A program made the translations under genes and the position numbers. Positions 17,604-26,807 of a DNA stretch of 64,000 nucleotides are shown one piece after another. The stretch comes from Parvibaculum sp045863935 (GTDB lineage: Bacteria > Pseudomonadota > Alphaproteobacteria > Parvibaculales > Parvibaculaceae): positions 1 through 64,000 of the forward strand of contig NZ_BTVP01000007.1 of NCBI RefSeq assembly GCF_045863935.1, given 5' to 3'. Below the pieces are notes generated by a model. That model was given only the letters and a program-made list of their open reading frames with translations, was not told the origin of the DNA and did not search any database. The first letter of the stretch is position 1; every line of letters begins with the position of its first letter.

Positions 17604-17630
17604 TTGCAAGTCTTTTGCAAAGCGGTTGCG
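17604..17630. promoter_or_regulatory. Direct repeats with helical phasing upstream of pckA
   Basis: The 372-bp leader region of pckA (17499-17870) contains TTGCAA at 17604 and again at 17615, then TTGCG at 17626, spaced exactly 11 bp. Tandem sites with one-turn spacing are typical of OmpR-family regulators, and chvI lies nearby. Assigning them to ChvI is inference. Confidence 0.4.
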
Positions 17631-17870
17631 CCCTTCGGGGCCGGGAACTATGTTGACGCCGATTTTCCGAGGCGCCCGCGGGCCCGTCCGACAAGGACGT
17701 GGCCCCGCTTTTGCTTCGTTTCAGGCGAGGTTTCGCCACCGGCCAGCTCGATCCTGCGGGAAAGACGCGACCGTGATAAAGTTCGGCCCCGGCCGCGCAA
17801 GGCCCCGGGGCGGCGTCGACAACAGGATAAAGGCCCCCTTAGCGGGCCAAAAGACCACGAGGAGAGCAGC

Positions 17871-19484
17871 GTGAAACAGACCGGGCCCTACATCAGCAAA
17901 CATGGCGCCGAGACAAGCGGCTTCAAGAATCTCGCAGCGACGCACTGGAACTACCGTCCGGCGGCGCTCTACGAGGAAGCGATCCGCCGGGGCGAGGGCC
18001 ATGTCGCCGCCAACGGGCCTCTCATCGTGAAAACCGGCGTCCATACCGGCCGCTCCGCCAAAGACAAGTTCATCGTTCGCGACGCCTCCACGGAAAAGAC
18101 CGTCTGGTGGGACAACAACAAGTCGATGACGACGGAAGCCTTCGATCTTCTCCATGCCGACATGCTCAAACACGCGGAAGGCAAGGAACTCTTCATCCAG
18201 GATCTCTTCGGCGGCGCCGACCAGACCCATCGCCTCGCGACCCGCGTCTATTCGGAATACGCCTGGCACTCGCTCTTCATCCAGAACCTCCTGATCGAGC
18301 CGAAGCCGGAAGAACTCGACGACTTCCTGCCCGAATTCACGATCATCGACCTGCCGAGCTTCGAAGCCGACCCCGAGAAATACGGCGTGCGCACCGGCAC
18401 CGTGATCGCCTGCAACTTCGCCAAGCGCATCGTGCTCATCGGCGGCACCTCCTATGCCGGCGAAATCAAGAAATCCGTCTTCTCCATGCTCAACTACGAC
18501 CTGCCGCCCAAGCGCGTCATGCCGATGCACTGCTCGGCGAATGTGGGCGACGAAGGCGACACGGCAATCTTCTTCGGCCTTTCGGGCACCGGCAAGACGA
18601 CGCTTTCGGCGGTTGCGACGCGCACGCTGATCGGCGACGACGAGCATGGCTGGTCGGAAAACGGCGTCTTCAACTTCGAAGGCGGCTGCTATGCCAAGAT
18701 GATCAAGCTCTCGGCCGAAGCCGAACCGGAAATCTACGCGACGACGCAGCGCTTCGGCACCGTGCTCGAAAACGTGGTGATGGACGCGGACACGCGCCTG
18801 CTCGACCTCGACAGCGCGGCGCTGGCGGAAAATTCGCGCGGCGCCTATCCGCTGTCCTTCATTCCGAATGCAAGCCCGACAGGCCGCGCGCCGCACCCCA
18901 AGAACATCATCATGCTGACGGCGGACGCCTTCTCGGTGCTGCCGCCCGTGGCGCGGCTCACGCCCTCCCAGGCGATGTATCACTTCCTGTCCGGCTACAC
19001 CGCGAAAGTGGCCGGCACGGAAAAGGGCGTGACGGAACCGGAAGCGACCTTCTCGACCTGCTTCGGCGCTCCCTTCATGTCGCGCCACCCGACCGAATAC
19101 GGCAACCTGCTGCGCGCCCTCATTGCCGAGCACAAGGTGTCGTGCTGGCTCGTCAACACGGGCTGGACCGGTGGCGTCTACGGCACGGGCTCGCGCATGC
19201 CGATCAAGGCGACGCGCGCGCTGCTCGCCGCCGCGCTCGACGGGTCGCTCAACAATGTCGAATTCCGCACCGATCCGAATTTCGGCTTCGAAGTTCCGGT
19301 GAGCGTGCCGGGCGTCGACAGTTCGATCCTGAACCCGCGCGATACCTGGGCCGACAAGGCCGCCTATGACCTGCAGGCGCAGAAGCTCGTCGGCATGTTC
19401 ATCGAGAACTTCGCAAAGTTCGAGGCACATGTGGACCCGGACGTGCGCGCCGCCGCGCCGGCCGCCGCCCGCGCCGCCGAATAA
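17871..19484 (+). CDS. pckA: Phosphoenolpyruvate carboxykinase (ATP)
   Basis: Converts oxaloacetate and ATP to phosphoenolpyruvate, ADP and carbon dioxide, the first committed step of gluconeogenesis. It is 537 aa from a GTG start at 17871 with GAGGAG upstream; the longer frame begins in non-coding leader. The kinase loop GLSGTGKTTLS is near residue 238, with FEGGCYAKMIKL further on and the adenine-binding end (GTGSRMPIKATRALL) near 440. A strong terminator follows. In related bacteria ChvG/ChvI influences pckA, which fits the neighbourhood. Confidence 0.97.
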   Translation: MKQTGPYISKHGAETSGFKNLAATHWNYRPAALYEEAIRRGEGHVAANGPLIVKTGVHTGRSAKDKFIVRDASTEKTVWWDNNKSMTTEAFDLLHADMLKHAEGKELFIQDLFGGADQTHRLATRVYSEYAWHSLFIQNLLIEPKPEELDDFLPEFTIIDLPSFEADPEKYGVRTGTVIACNFAKRIVLIGGTSYAGEIKKSVFSMLNYDLPPKRVMPMHCSANVGDEGDTAIFFGLSGTGKTTLSAVATRTLIGDDEHGWSENGVFNFEGGCYAKMIKLSAEAEPEIYATTQRFGTVLENVVMDADTRLLDLDSAALAENSRGAYPLSFIPNASPTGRAPHPKNIIMLTADAFSVLPPVARLTPSQAMYHFLSGYTAKVAGTEKGVTEPEATFSTCFGAPFMSRHPTEYGNLLRALIAEHKVSCWLVNTGWTGGVYGTGSRMPIKATRALLAAALDGSLNNVEFRTDPNFGFEVPVSVPGVDSSILNPRDTWADKAAYDLQAQKLVGMFIENFAKFEAHVDPDVRAAAPAAARAAE

Positions 19485-19506
19485 GCGAACGCTTCAGACG
19501 AAACGG

Positions 19507-19537
19507 AAAAGCCCGGACGGAAACGTCCGGGCTTTTT
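19507..19537. terminator. Bidirectional rho-independent terminator
   Basis: AAAAGCCCGGACG-GAAA-CGTCCGGGCTTTTT: a GC-rich stem with a GAAA loop and T-runs on both strands, between the convergent pckA and WYL regulator genes. Confidence 0.9.
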
Positions 19538-19546
19538 CGTTGGCCG

Positions 19547-20281
19547 TTACTTTGCGGCGACGCCCGGCATGCGGTCGCGCGCATCGGCGTAGCAGCCCTC
19601 GCCGGGGCGTGCGAGGAAATCCTCCATCATCTTTCCCCTTTCGTCCTTGAAGACCTCCTCCGTCACCTTCAGCGCGCGGATGCGCTCGATGCGGAAGGTG
19701 CGGAAATCGCCACGCATCTCGCACCAGGCGGCAAGCATCCAGTAGGGACCGAAAAAGGCGAGGCCGAGCGGGCGCAAGTTCCGCTGCGTGCGCTCGCCGG
19801 TCAACGCCTCGTAGTCAACCGCGAGCTTGCGGCGCTCGCGGATGGCGCGGCGGACGGGCGTCAGATGCGTGCTGTAGCCGTCGCCGGGTTTCGTGCGGCC
19901 GGGCGCGACGGTGAGGCGCGTCGTCTCGGCGATGCGGCCGAGCCTGTCGGGCAGCACCGCCCTGATCTTCGAGACGGCGGCGTCTGCCGCGCCGGTGAAG
20001 GCGGCATCGCCCCAGGCGCGGACCATACGCGCGCCGAAGACCAGCGCCTCGATCTCGTCTTCCGTGAACATGAGCGGCGGCAGCTCGTAGCCGGAGCGCA
20101 TCATGTAGCCGAGGCCCGCTTCGCCCTCGACGGGCACACGGCTCGCCTGCAGATCGGCGATGTCGCGATAGATGGTGCGGACGGAAACTTCGAGCCTGGC
20201 GGCAAGCTCCTGGGCGGTGACGACGCGCTTGGCGCGGCGAAGATATTCGACGATGTCGAAGAGGCGATTGGCGCGGCGCAT
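19547..20281 (-). CDS. WYL-domain transcriptional regulator (YafY-like)
   Basis: A 244-aa regulator. The N-terminal winged helix (residues 1-58) includes VVTAQELAARLEVSVRTIYR. A WYL domain follows, with RPLGLAFFGPYWMLAAWCE near residue 172. WYL domains sense ligands, often nucleic acid or nucleotide, and YafY-type members are common one-component regulators. The ATG at 20281 gives the standard MRRANRLFDIVEYL start. It is divergent from a GST-fold gene 125 bp away, which may be its target. Confidence 0.85.
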   Translation of the reverse strand: MRRANRLFDIVEYLRRAKRVVTAQELAARLEVSVRTIYRDIADLQASRVPVEGEAGLGYMMRSGYELPPLMFTEDEIEALVFGARMVRAWGDAAFTGAADAAVSKIRAVLPDRLGRIAETTRLTVAPGRTKPGDGYSTHLTPVRRAIRERRKLAVDYEALTGERTQRNLRPLGLAFFGPYWMLAAWCEMRGDFRTFRIERIRALKVTEEVFKDERGKMMEDFLARPGEGCYADARDRMPGVAAK

Positions 20282-20406
20282 CTGGCTTCCCTTTCCTGTT
20301 TCCCCTTCGGGGCCTCTCGTCGTGGCGACGGGCCGCGAGACTGCTGACGGCACGCTGTCAGTAGCATGTCAGTATAAGGGAAAACGATCAATAAGGGAGA
20401 GCTGCC

Positions 20407-21147
20407 ATGATCCGCCTTTATATTTTTCCCGCGAGCCTGAAAGGCACGCCCAATCCGAGCCAGTTCTGCGCGAAACTCGAAACGGCACTGCGCCTGGCGG
20501 GCGTGCCGCACGAGGTCTGCTACGAGATGGACCCCTCGAACGGACCCAAGGGGAAGCTCCCCTTCATCGAAATGGAGGGGGAGCGGATCGGCGATTCGAC
20601 GCTGATCCTCTATCGCCTGAAGGACAAGCTCGGCGTCGATCTCGACCGCGGGCTCGACGAGACGGAGAAGGCGCAATCGCACATGATCCAGCGTCTGGTG
20701 GAGGAGCGGCTCTATTGGGCAATCGCCCATAGCCGCTGGGCGGACGAGGCGAACTGGCCGGCCGTGAGGCGCGCGCTGTTTGGCGGCATGCGCTTTCCGC
20801 TTTCGGTGATCGTGCCGCGCAGCGCAAGAAAGGGCGTACGCGCGACGCTGCATGCGCAAGGCATCGGGCGGCACAACGCCGAGGAAATCTACGCTCTCGG
20901 CGCCAGAGACCTTTCGGCGCTCTCGATCCTGCTCGGCGAGAAGGACTTCTTCTTTGGCGACAAGCCGACGCTTGCCGATGTCTCGGTCTTTGCATGCCTT
21001 ATCAACATCGTCGGGCCGGACCTGACAAGCCCGCTGAAGGAAGCGGCGCTCGGCCACGACAACCTCGTGCGGCACACGGAGCGGATGGGCGAACTTCGTG
21101 CCGCGAAGCGCCAGCGGCGGAAGATCGAGTTGACGCTCGCCGCCTGA
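20407..21147 (+). CDS. GST-fold protein, metaxin/failed-axon-connections-like
   Basis: A 246-aa soluble protein. The N-terminal thioredoxin-like domain (FPASLKGTPNPSQFCAKLE, then GKLPFIEMEGERIGDSTLI) and the C-terminal helical domain (FFFGDKPTLADVSVFACL) match the FAX/Tom37-metaxin branch of GSTs. The activity of bacterial members is poorly known. It starts with ATG after AGGGAGAG and is divergent from the WYL regulator. Confidence 0.75.
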   Translation: MIRLYIFPASLKGTPNPSQFCAKLETALRLAGVPHEVCYEMDPSNGPKGKLPFIEMEGERIGDSTLILYRLKDKLGVDLDRGLDETEKAQSHMIQRLVEERLYWAIAHSRWADEANWPAVRRALFGGMRFPLSVIVPRSARKGVRATLHAQGIGRHNAEEIYALGARDLSALSILLGEKDFFFGDKPTLADVSVFACLINIVGPDLTSPLKEAALGHDNLVRHTERMGELRAAKRQRRKIELTLAA

Positions 21148-21149
21148 CG

Positions 21150-21185
21150 GCAAAAGGCCCGGAAGGAAGCTTCCGGGCCTTTGTC
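21150..21185 (+). terminator. Rho-independent terminator
   Basis: AAAGGCCCGGAAG-GAAG-CTTCCGGGCCTTT stem-loop directly after the GST-fold gene and before a convergent small gene. Confidence 0.85.
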
Positions 21186-21204
21186 CGCCGCCGCCGTGGC
21201 AACG

Positions 21205-21501
21205 CTATTTTTTCTTGCTCTGGTTGTGACTATCGCCCGCATGCGTGCCGGTCCATGAGGGCGGATCGGAGGCGGGGTAACTCTCGTCGAGCGTTTCGTC
21301 GACGCACTCTTCTTCGGCCGCACGCTTTTTTGCGGCTTCGTCGGCCTTGCGCTCGGCGCGTTTTGCATCCGCTTCCGGCGAGGCTTCTCCGCTCGTCCAT
21401 GCAGGCGGATCGCTGGAGGGGAAAGATTCTTTTTCGGCTTCCGTCACCTTGTCGTCGCGGCGGGCCTGCTTTTCTCCGCTTGCGCTCTTGTTCTCGGGCA
21501 T
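21205..21501 (-). CDS. Small charged protein with duplicated SDPPxWT motif
   Basis: 98 aa, highly charged, without membrane segments. The motif ESFPSSDPPAWTSG (about residues 24-37) recurs as ESYPASDPPSWTGT (about residues 80-93). A Lys/Glu/Ala-rich, probably helical linker separates the copies. The function of this motif is not known to me. The ATG at 21501 has AGGAGAGG upstream; the extra 20 codons further upstream have no ribosome site. Confidence 0.65.
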   Translation of the reverse strand: MPENKSASGEKQARRDDKVTEAEKESFPSSDPPAWTSGEASPEADAKRAERKADEAAKKRAAEEECVDETLDESYPASDPPSWTGTHAGDSHNQSKKK

Positions 21502-21603
21502 GGCTTCTACCTCTCCTATGCAGGAAGGAAACGGCTCAATCTCCGTAACGTTCCTCAACATATGGGTCCGCGCCCGCTTCGCGGCAATGCCGCGAGGCAG
21601 AGG

Positions 21604-22644
21604 TCAGGAAATCAGCGCTTCCAGCGCGATGTTGACGACGCTGCCGCCGAACCAGGAACCGAGAGGGATCGCCGTATAAAGGATCAGGCGGCCCGCCGTC
21701 TGCAGATCGAGCGGCCATTCGCGTACATGCTCCAGGCGCGTTTCGAGCGCCGGGAGCATCGCCGCTGCCTCACGCGCCGCCTCACCGCCACCATGCAGTG
21801 CCTTTTCATGATTGCGGATCTGACCCCGAAGCTTGCCCAGGTCGCGTTGCTTCGCGCGGTGGATGACGCCGTGAGCGCGCAACATCGGGCGGGAGAAGGT
21901 GAAGAAGGCGGCGGCGAGCGTGAGAATGAGAGCGGGGACGGTAACGCCCGCCGCATCCTGCCCGACGAGAAGGAGAGCGAGGATTCCGCTGACGACGAAC
22001 CAGGGCAGTGCACCGCGGAGCGCAACGCGACCGAAGGCATCGAGCCGCGAAATATCCGACAAATCCGGCTCAAGGCCCTTCACTGCGTCGGCAAAGAGGC
22101 CTGTATCGCCGCGCAGAAAATAAACACGCCGCAGAAGCTGCACGCCGAGCAGGGACACCATGAGCATCATCCAGACATCGACCGGATTTTCGAACGCCGC
22201 CCAACCCAGCCGCCAGGCGCCAAGCACGGCCACCGCGTAAAGAATGCCGCCCAGGAAAAGACCCGCGAGGCCCGCCAGCCGCGAATGCGCAAGCTCGCGC
22301 GGCGTGACGCCACGCGCGTAATGGTCGACCTTCTCCGTTGTGATGCGCGGCACGAGGTCCGCCAGCGAGCGCGCATCGCGCAGATTGGCAATCGCGGTGT
22401 AGCGGCCAATACCGATGATCGCGAACCAGAAGAGCGCCAGCGCCAGCGCCGCCCAGGCGTCGCGAGAGAGCGATACATCGTCGCCGCGCACAACGACGAT
22501 TTTGCCGCCGGAGAGAAAGGCGGTGAGGAGATAGCTTGCGAAGAAAAGAGCGGCAATGACGGAGCCCGTGAAAAACGGACTTACCGGAACCGCATCCGCG
22601 AGCGCGTTTTCCCAACTCTTCTTCCGCTCCTCCACCCCGTCCAT
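21604..22644 (-). CDS. Polytopic membrane protein of unknown function
   Basis: A 346-aa inner-membrane protein with about seven hydrophobic helices, for example SVIAALFFASYLLTAFL near the start, GLAGLFLGGILYAVAVLGAW in the middle and two near the end. No transporter signature or catalytic motif is seen. It begins with ATG at 22644 after GAGAGGAAG, 17 bp behind the polA stop, so it is probably co-transcribed with polA. The longer frame upstream overlaps polA and is not supported. Confidence 0.65.
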   Translation of the reverse strand: MDGVEERKKSWENALADAVPVSPFFTGSVIAALFFASYLLTAFLSGGKIVVVRGDDVSLSRDAWAALALALFWFAIIGIGRYTAIANLRDARSLADLVPRITTEKVDHYARGVTPRELAHSRLAGLAGLFLGGILYAVAVLGAWRLGWAAFENPVDVWMMLMVSLLGVQLLRRVYFLRGDTGLFADAVKGLEPDLSDISRLDAFGRVALRGALPWFVVSGILALLLVGQDAAGVTVPALILTLAAAFFTFSRPMLRAHGVIHRAKQRDLGKLRGQIRNHEKALHGGGEAAREAAAMLPALETRLEHVREWPLDLQTAGRLILYTAIPLGSWFGGSVVNIALEALIS

Positions 22645-22661
22645 GCCCCGGCTTCCTCTCC

Positions 22662-25625
22662 CTAGTGCGCTTCGTCCCAGTTTTTCGCGGCGCGCGCCTC
22701 GACGTCGAGCGGCACGGTGAGCGCGAGTGCGGGCGCGGCCGCAGACGACATCACGCCCGAGACGGTCTCGCAAGTTTTCGCCGCTTCCTTTTCGGGCACT
22801 TCGAAAATCAATTCGTCATGCACCTGCAGGAGCATGCGCGCCGAGAGTTTCGCGTCTGCAAGGGCGCGTGGCATGCGGATCATGGCGCGGCGGATGATGT
22901 CCGCCGCCGAACCCTGGATCGGCGCGTTGATGGCGGCGCGCTCCATGAAGCTCTTCTCGGCCGGGTTCTTCGAATTGATCGCGGGCAGGTGGATGCGGCG
23001 TCCGAAGATCGTTTCGACATAACCGTTCTTGTGGGCGAAGTCCTTCGTATCGTCCATATAGGCGCGGATGCCGGGGAAACGCTTGAAATAGCGCTCGATA
23101 TATTCGCCCGCCTCGCCGCGCGAAATGCCGAGCTGGTTCGCGAGGCCGAAGGCGGAGATGCCATAGATGATGCCGAAATTGATCGCCTTGGCGCGGCGGC
23201 GAACACTCGGGTCCATGCCTTCGATAGGCGTGTTGAACATCTCCGAGGCCGTCATCGCGTGAATGTCGAGCCCTTCTGCGAAAGCCTTTTTCAGCGCCTC
23301 GATATCCGCGATATGGGCAAGGAGCCGAAGCTCGATCTGGCTGTAATCGGCAGAGATGAGGAGGTTGCCCTTTTCGGCGATGAATGCCGTTCTGATCTTG
23401 CGGCCGTCCTCGGTGCGGACGGGGATGTTCTGAAGGTTGGGCTCGGTCGAGGCGAGGCGACCCGTCGACGTTGCGGCGAGGGAATAAGACGTGTGGACGC
23501 GGCCCGTTTCCGGATTGATGTATTCGGGGAGTGCATCGGTGTAGGTGCTCTTGAGCTTCGACAGGCCGCGCCAGTCGAGCACACGCTGCGGCAGGTCATG
23601 GCCCTGCGCGGCCAGCATTTCGAGCGTGTCGGCATCGGTCGACCAGGCGCCCGTCTTCGTCTTGCGGCCGCCTTCGAGACCCTGCCTGTCGAAGAGGATT
23701 TCACCGAGCTGCTTGGGCGAGCCGATGTTGAAGCGTTCGCCCGCGAGCTCGTAGATATCCTCCTCATATTCGGCCATCTTCTGCGCGAAGCCGGAGGAGA
23801 GGCGCGCGAGGACCGCCTTGTCGACCTTCACGCCCGCACGCTCCATTTCGACGAGCACGGTGACAAGCGGACGCTCCAGCATCTCGTAGACGCCGACACG
23901 CCGCTCCGCGACGAGACGCGGCTTCAATATGTGCCAGAGACGGAGCGTGACGTCGGCATCTTCCGCCGCATAGGCCGTGGCGCGGTCCACCGGCACCTGA
24001 TCGAAGGTGATCTGCGTCTTGCCCTTGCCCGCGACCTCCGAAAAAGCAATCGGCTTGTGACCGAGATGAAGCTCGGAGAGTTCGTCCATGCCGTGGCCGT
24101 GAACGCCCGCGTCGAGCGCATAGGACATGAGCATGGTGTCGTCGAGCCCGCGAAGCTCGATGCCGTGCTGGCGGAAGACGATCATGTCGAATTTGAGGTT
24201 CTGGCCGATCTTGAGGATGGACTTGTCCTCGAGGAGCGGCTTCAGCACCTTCAGTGCATCGCCGAGCGGGATCTGCGGCTGACCTTCCGCGTCGCCGAAA
24301 TCGAGCCCGCCACCCGCGCCATGTTGCAACGGTATGTAGCAGGCCTCGCCCGGCACGAGCGCCATCGAGACGCCGACAAGCCGCGCGCGCATGGGGAAGA
24401 GACTGTCCGTTTCGGTGTCGACGGCAAGAAAGCCCTGCTCGTATGCGCGCGCGATCCATTCCTCCAGATCGGGAAGCGCCGTCACCGCCACGTAGTTTGC
24501 CTTGGCGAAATCGGCGTCGATGCCCTTTGGCATGGCGCCCGGCGTGCCGCCGCGCCCGGTGCGGGAAACGGTTTGCTTCTGTGCCGCCTCCGCCGCTTCG
24601 AGCGCGGCATCGGGGTCCGCCGGCGGATGTGCGCCGGTCGCCTGGATCGCATCGACGTCTATGTTGAAACGCTCGCCGACGCGGCGCGTCAGCGTGCTGA
24701 ATTCCATGTCCTTGAAAAAGCCGATCAGCGTTTCGGGGTCGGGATCGCGAACGCCCATCGTTTCCAGCGGCTCCTCGATGGGCACGTCATTGTCGAGTTC
24801 GACAAGCCTTCGCGAGATGCGGGCCTGTTCGGCGAATTCGATCAGGTTCTCGCGGCGCTTGTTCTGCTTGATCTCCGAAGCACGCGACAACAGCGTTTCG
24901 AGATCGCCATATTCCTCGATGAGCTGCGCGGCCGTCTTGATGCCGATGCCGGGAACGCCCGGCACATTGTCCGTGCTGTCGCCCGCGAGCGCCTGAACCT
25001 CGACGACTTTTTCCGGCGGCACGCCGAATTTCTCGATCACCTGTTCGCGCGCGATCGTCTTCAGCTTCATCGTGTCGAGCATGTCGACGCGATCGTTCAC
25101 GAGCTGCATCAGATCCTTGTCGGAGGAAACGATGGTGACGCGCGCGCCCGCCTCGGCCGCAAGCCGGGCATAGGTGGCGATGAGGTCGTCCGCCTCGAAG
25201 CCCATCTTTTCGATGCAGGGAACGCCGAAAGCACGGGTCGCATCGCGCACCAGCGCGAATTGCGGACGCAGATCCTCCGGCGGCTCGACGCGGTTCGCCT
25301 TGTATTCGGGATAGATGTCGTTGCGGAAAGTCCTGGAGGAAGCATCGAAGATGACGGCGAGATGGGTCGGCTCGAACTCGTCCTTCGTATCCTCGATAAG
25401 CTTGTAGAGCATGTTGCAGAAGCCGGCGACGGCGCCGACGGGCATCCCGTCGGACTTGCGCGTCAGGGGCGGCAGCGCGTGATAGGCGCGGAAAATGTAG
25501 CCGGAACCGTCGACCAGAAAGAGATGGTCGCCCTTGCCGACGGGCCGCGCGGGTGTTTCGTTTTTCCCGGCCTTCGCCGCGGGTTTTGCCGCCGATTCCT
25601 TCTTTTGCGCCTTGCCGCTTGCCAC
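22662..25625 (-). CDS. polA: DNA polymerase I
   Basis: Repair and Okazaki-fragment-processing polymerase, 987 aa, with all three domains. The 5'-3' exonuclease/flap domain (about residues 30-320) begins HLFLVDGSGYIFRAYHALP. The 3'-5' proofreading domain has an intact exo I motif FLAVDTETDSL near residue 400. The polymerase domain has motif A SADYSQIELRLLAH near 757, motif B RRRAKAINFGIIYGISAFG, and motif C LLQVHDELIFE near 935. It starts with GTG and has a Lys/Ala-rich extension of about 30 residues before the exonuclease domain. Confidence 0.97.
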   Translation of the reverse strand: MASGKAQKKESAAKPAAKAGKNETPARPVGKGDHLFLVDGSGYIFRAYHALPPLTRKSDGMPVGAVAGFCNMLYKLIEDTKDEFEPTHLAVIFDASSRTFRNDIYPEYKANRVEPPEDLRPQFALVRDATRAFGVPCIEKMGFEADDLIATYARLAAEAGARVTIVSSDKDLMQLVNDRVDMLDTMKLKTIAREQVIEKFGVPPEKVVEVQALAGDSTDNVPGVPGIGIKTAAQLIEEYGDLETLLSRASEIKQNKRRENLIEFAEQARISRRLVELDNDVPIEEPLETMGVRDPDPETLIGFFKDMEFSTLTRRVGERFNIDVDAIQATGAHPPADPDAALEAAEAAQKQTVSRTGRGGTPGAMPKGIDADFAKANYVAVTALPDLEEWIARAYEQGFLAVDTETDSLFPMRARLVGVSMALVPGEACYIPLQHGAGGGLDFGDAEGQPQIPLGDALKVLKPLLEDKSILKIGQNLKFDMIVFRQHGIELRGLDDTMLMSYALDAGVHGHGMDELSELHLGHKPIAFSEVAGKGKTQITFDQVPVDRATAYAAEDADVTLRLWHILKPRLVAERRVGVYEMLERPLVTVLVEMERAGVKVDKAVLARLSSGFAQKMAEYEEDIYELAGERFNIGSPKQLGEILFDRQGLEGGRKTKTGAWSTDADTLEMLAAQGHDLPQRVLDWRGLSKLKSTYTDALPEYINPETGRVHTSYSLAATSTGRLASTEPNLQNIPVRTEDGRKIRTAFIAEKGNLLISADYSQIELRLLAHIADIEALKKAFAEGLDIHAMTASEMFNTPIEGMDPSVRRRAKAINFGIIYGISAFGLANQLGISRGEAGEYIERYFKRFPGIRAYMDDTKDFAHKNGYVETIFGRRIHLPAINSKNPAEKSFMERAAINAPIQGSAADIIRRAMIRMPRALADAKLSARMLLQVHDELIFEVPEKEAAKTCETVSGVMSSAAAPALALTVPLDVEARAAKNWDEAH

Positions 25626-25772
25626 GCGCCTCGCCTTTCTTATCTATGGGGGGTCTTCTATATTGCCTTCCCGCGCGCCTCGCGGGCCGCCACTATAGCG
25701 CGTCCCGCGCCCGAGTAAGAACCCTCCCCGCGCCCCGACGATTTCTCGCGCCCAAACGAAAAGAGCCTGCCC

Positions 25773-26774
25773 ATGGCCCATACGCTGTCCGACGACGAAA
25801 ACGTCTATGTTTCCCGTGTACCCGGCGAACCGGCACCCGGCAGCGCGCAGGCCTGCGCCATCGAAGCGCGGGGCTTGCGAAAGGTCTACAAGGCGAGCGG
25901 CAGCCAGCCGGCCAAGGAAGCGCTGAAGGGGATCGATCTTGCCATTCCGCGCGGCTCGATCTTTGCGCTGCTCGGGCCGAACGGCGCGGGCAAATCGACT
26001 TTCATCAACATTCTCGCAGGCCTGGTGCTGAAGACGTCCGGTTCCGCCTCGATCTGGGGCTTCGACATCGACGTCAATCCGCGTCAGGCGCGCGCCTCGA
26101 TCGGCGTTGTACCGCAGGAACTCAATATCGACCCCTTCTTCACACCCGCTGAGGTGATGGAGATGCAGGCGGGGCTCTACGGCGTGCCGAAGCGCGAGCG
26201 GCGCACCATGGAAATCCTGAAGGCCATGGGGCTCGACGACAAGGCGGATGCCTATGCCCGCACACTTTCAGGGGGTATGCGGCGACGGCTCCTCGTCGCC
26301 AAGGCCATGGTTCACAACCCGCCGGTGCTCATTCTCGATGAACCGACAGCAGGCGTCGACATCGAACTCAGGCGCCAGCTCTGGGACTATGTGAAGGGGC
26401 TTCACGCGCGGGGCACGACCATCGTGCTGACGACGCATTACCTCGAAGAGGCCGAAGCGCTGTGCGACACGATCGCCATCATCGACAAGGGGCAAGTCGT
26501 CTGCTGCGAACCGAAGGAGCAGCTCCTCGCGCGCATCAGCGACAAGCGGCTGATCGTGCGGCCTGCCTCCCCCGCCGCTGCGCTGCCCGCGGCGCTTGCC
26601 GGCATGAAAGCGGAGCTGCGGCCCGACGGCGCCATTTCCGTTCAGTACAATCCGGCGGAAACGAGCGCCATGGCGATTCTCGGCGCGCTGAGCGCGGAAG
26701 GCATGGAAATCCGCGACATCTCGACGGAGGAGTCCGACCTCGAAGACGTGTTCATGCAGCTCACGTCGCACTGA
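25773..26774 (+). CDS. ABC-2 type transporter ATP-binding protein
   Basis: A 333-aa ATPase. Walker A GPNGAGKSTF is near residues 68-77, the signature LSGGMRRRLLVAKAM near 165, and Walker B VLILDEPTAGVD follows. A C-terminal extension of about 80 residues follows the nucleotide-binding domain, as in multidrug or exopolymer exporters of the CcmA/NodI type. Normally the permease is the next gene, but here the downstream genes are on the other strand, so its partner must be elsewhere. Divergent from polA. Confidence 0.88.
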   Translation: MAHTLSDDENVYVSRVPGEPAPGSAQACAIEARGLRKVYKASGSQPAKEALKGIDLAIPRGSIFALLGPNGAGKSTFINILAGLVLKTSGSASIWGFDIDVNPRQARASIGVVPQELNIDPFFTPAEVMEMQAGLYGVPKRERRTMEILKAMGLDDKADAYARTLSGGMRRRLLVAKAMVHNPPVLILDEPTAGVDIELRRQLWDYVKGLHARGTTIVLTTHYLEEAEALCDTIAIIDKGQVVCCEPKEQLLARISDKRLIVRPASPAAALPAALAGMKAELRPDGAISVQYNPAETSAMAILGALSAEGMEIRDISTEESDLEDVFMQLTSH

Positions 26775-26807
26775 TTTTCGTTTGCTTTCCCGGACGGCGA
26801 ACCGCGT

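Noticed and set aside
22665..25718. Plus-strand ORF of 1017 codons opposite polA
   Set aside because: PolA on the minus strand has all catalytic motifs; the long antisense frame is a by-product of high-GC codon use and resembles no protein. The same applies to long frames opposite the molybdenum hydroxylase, divL and cheA.
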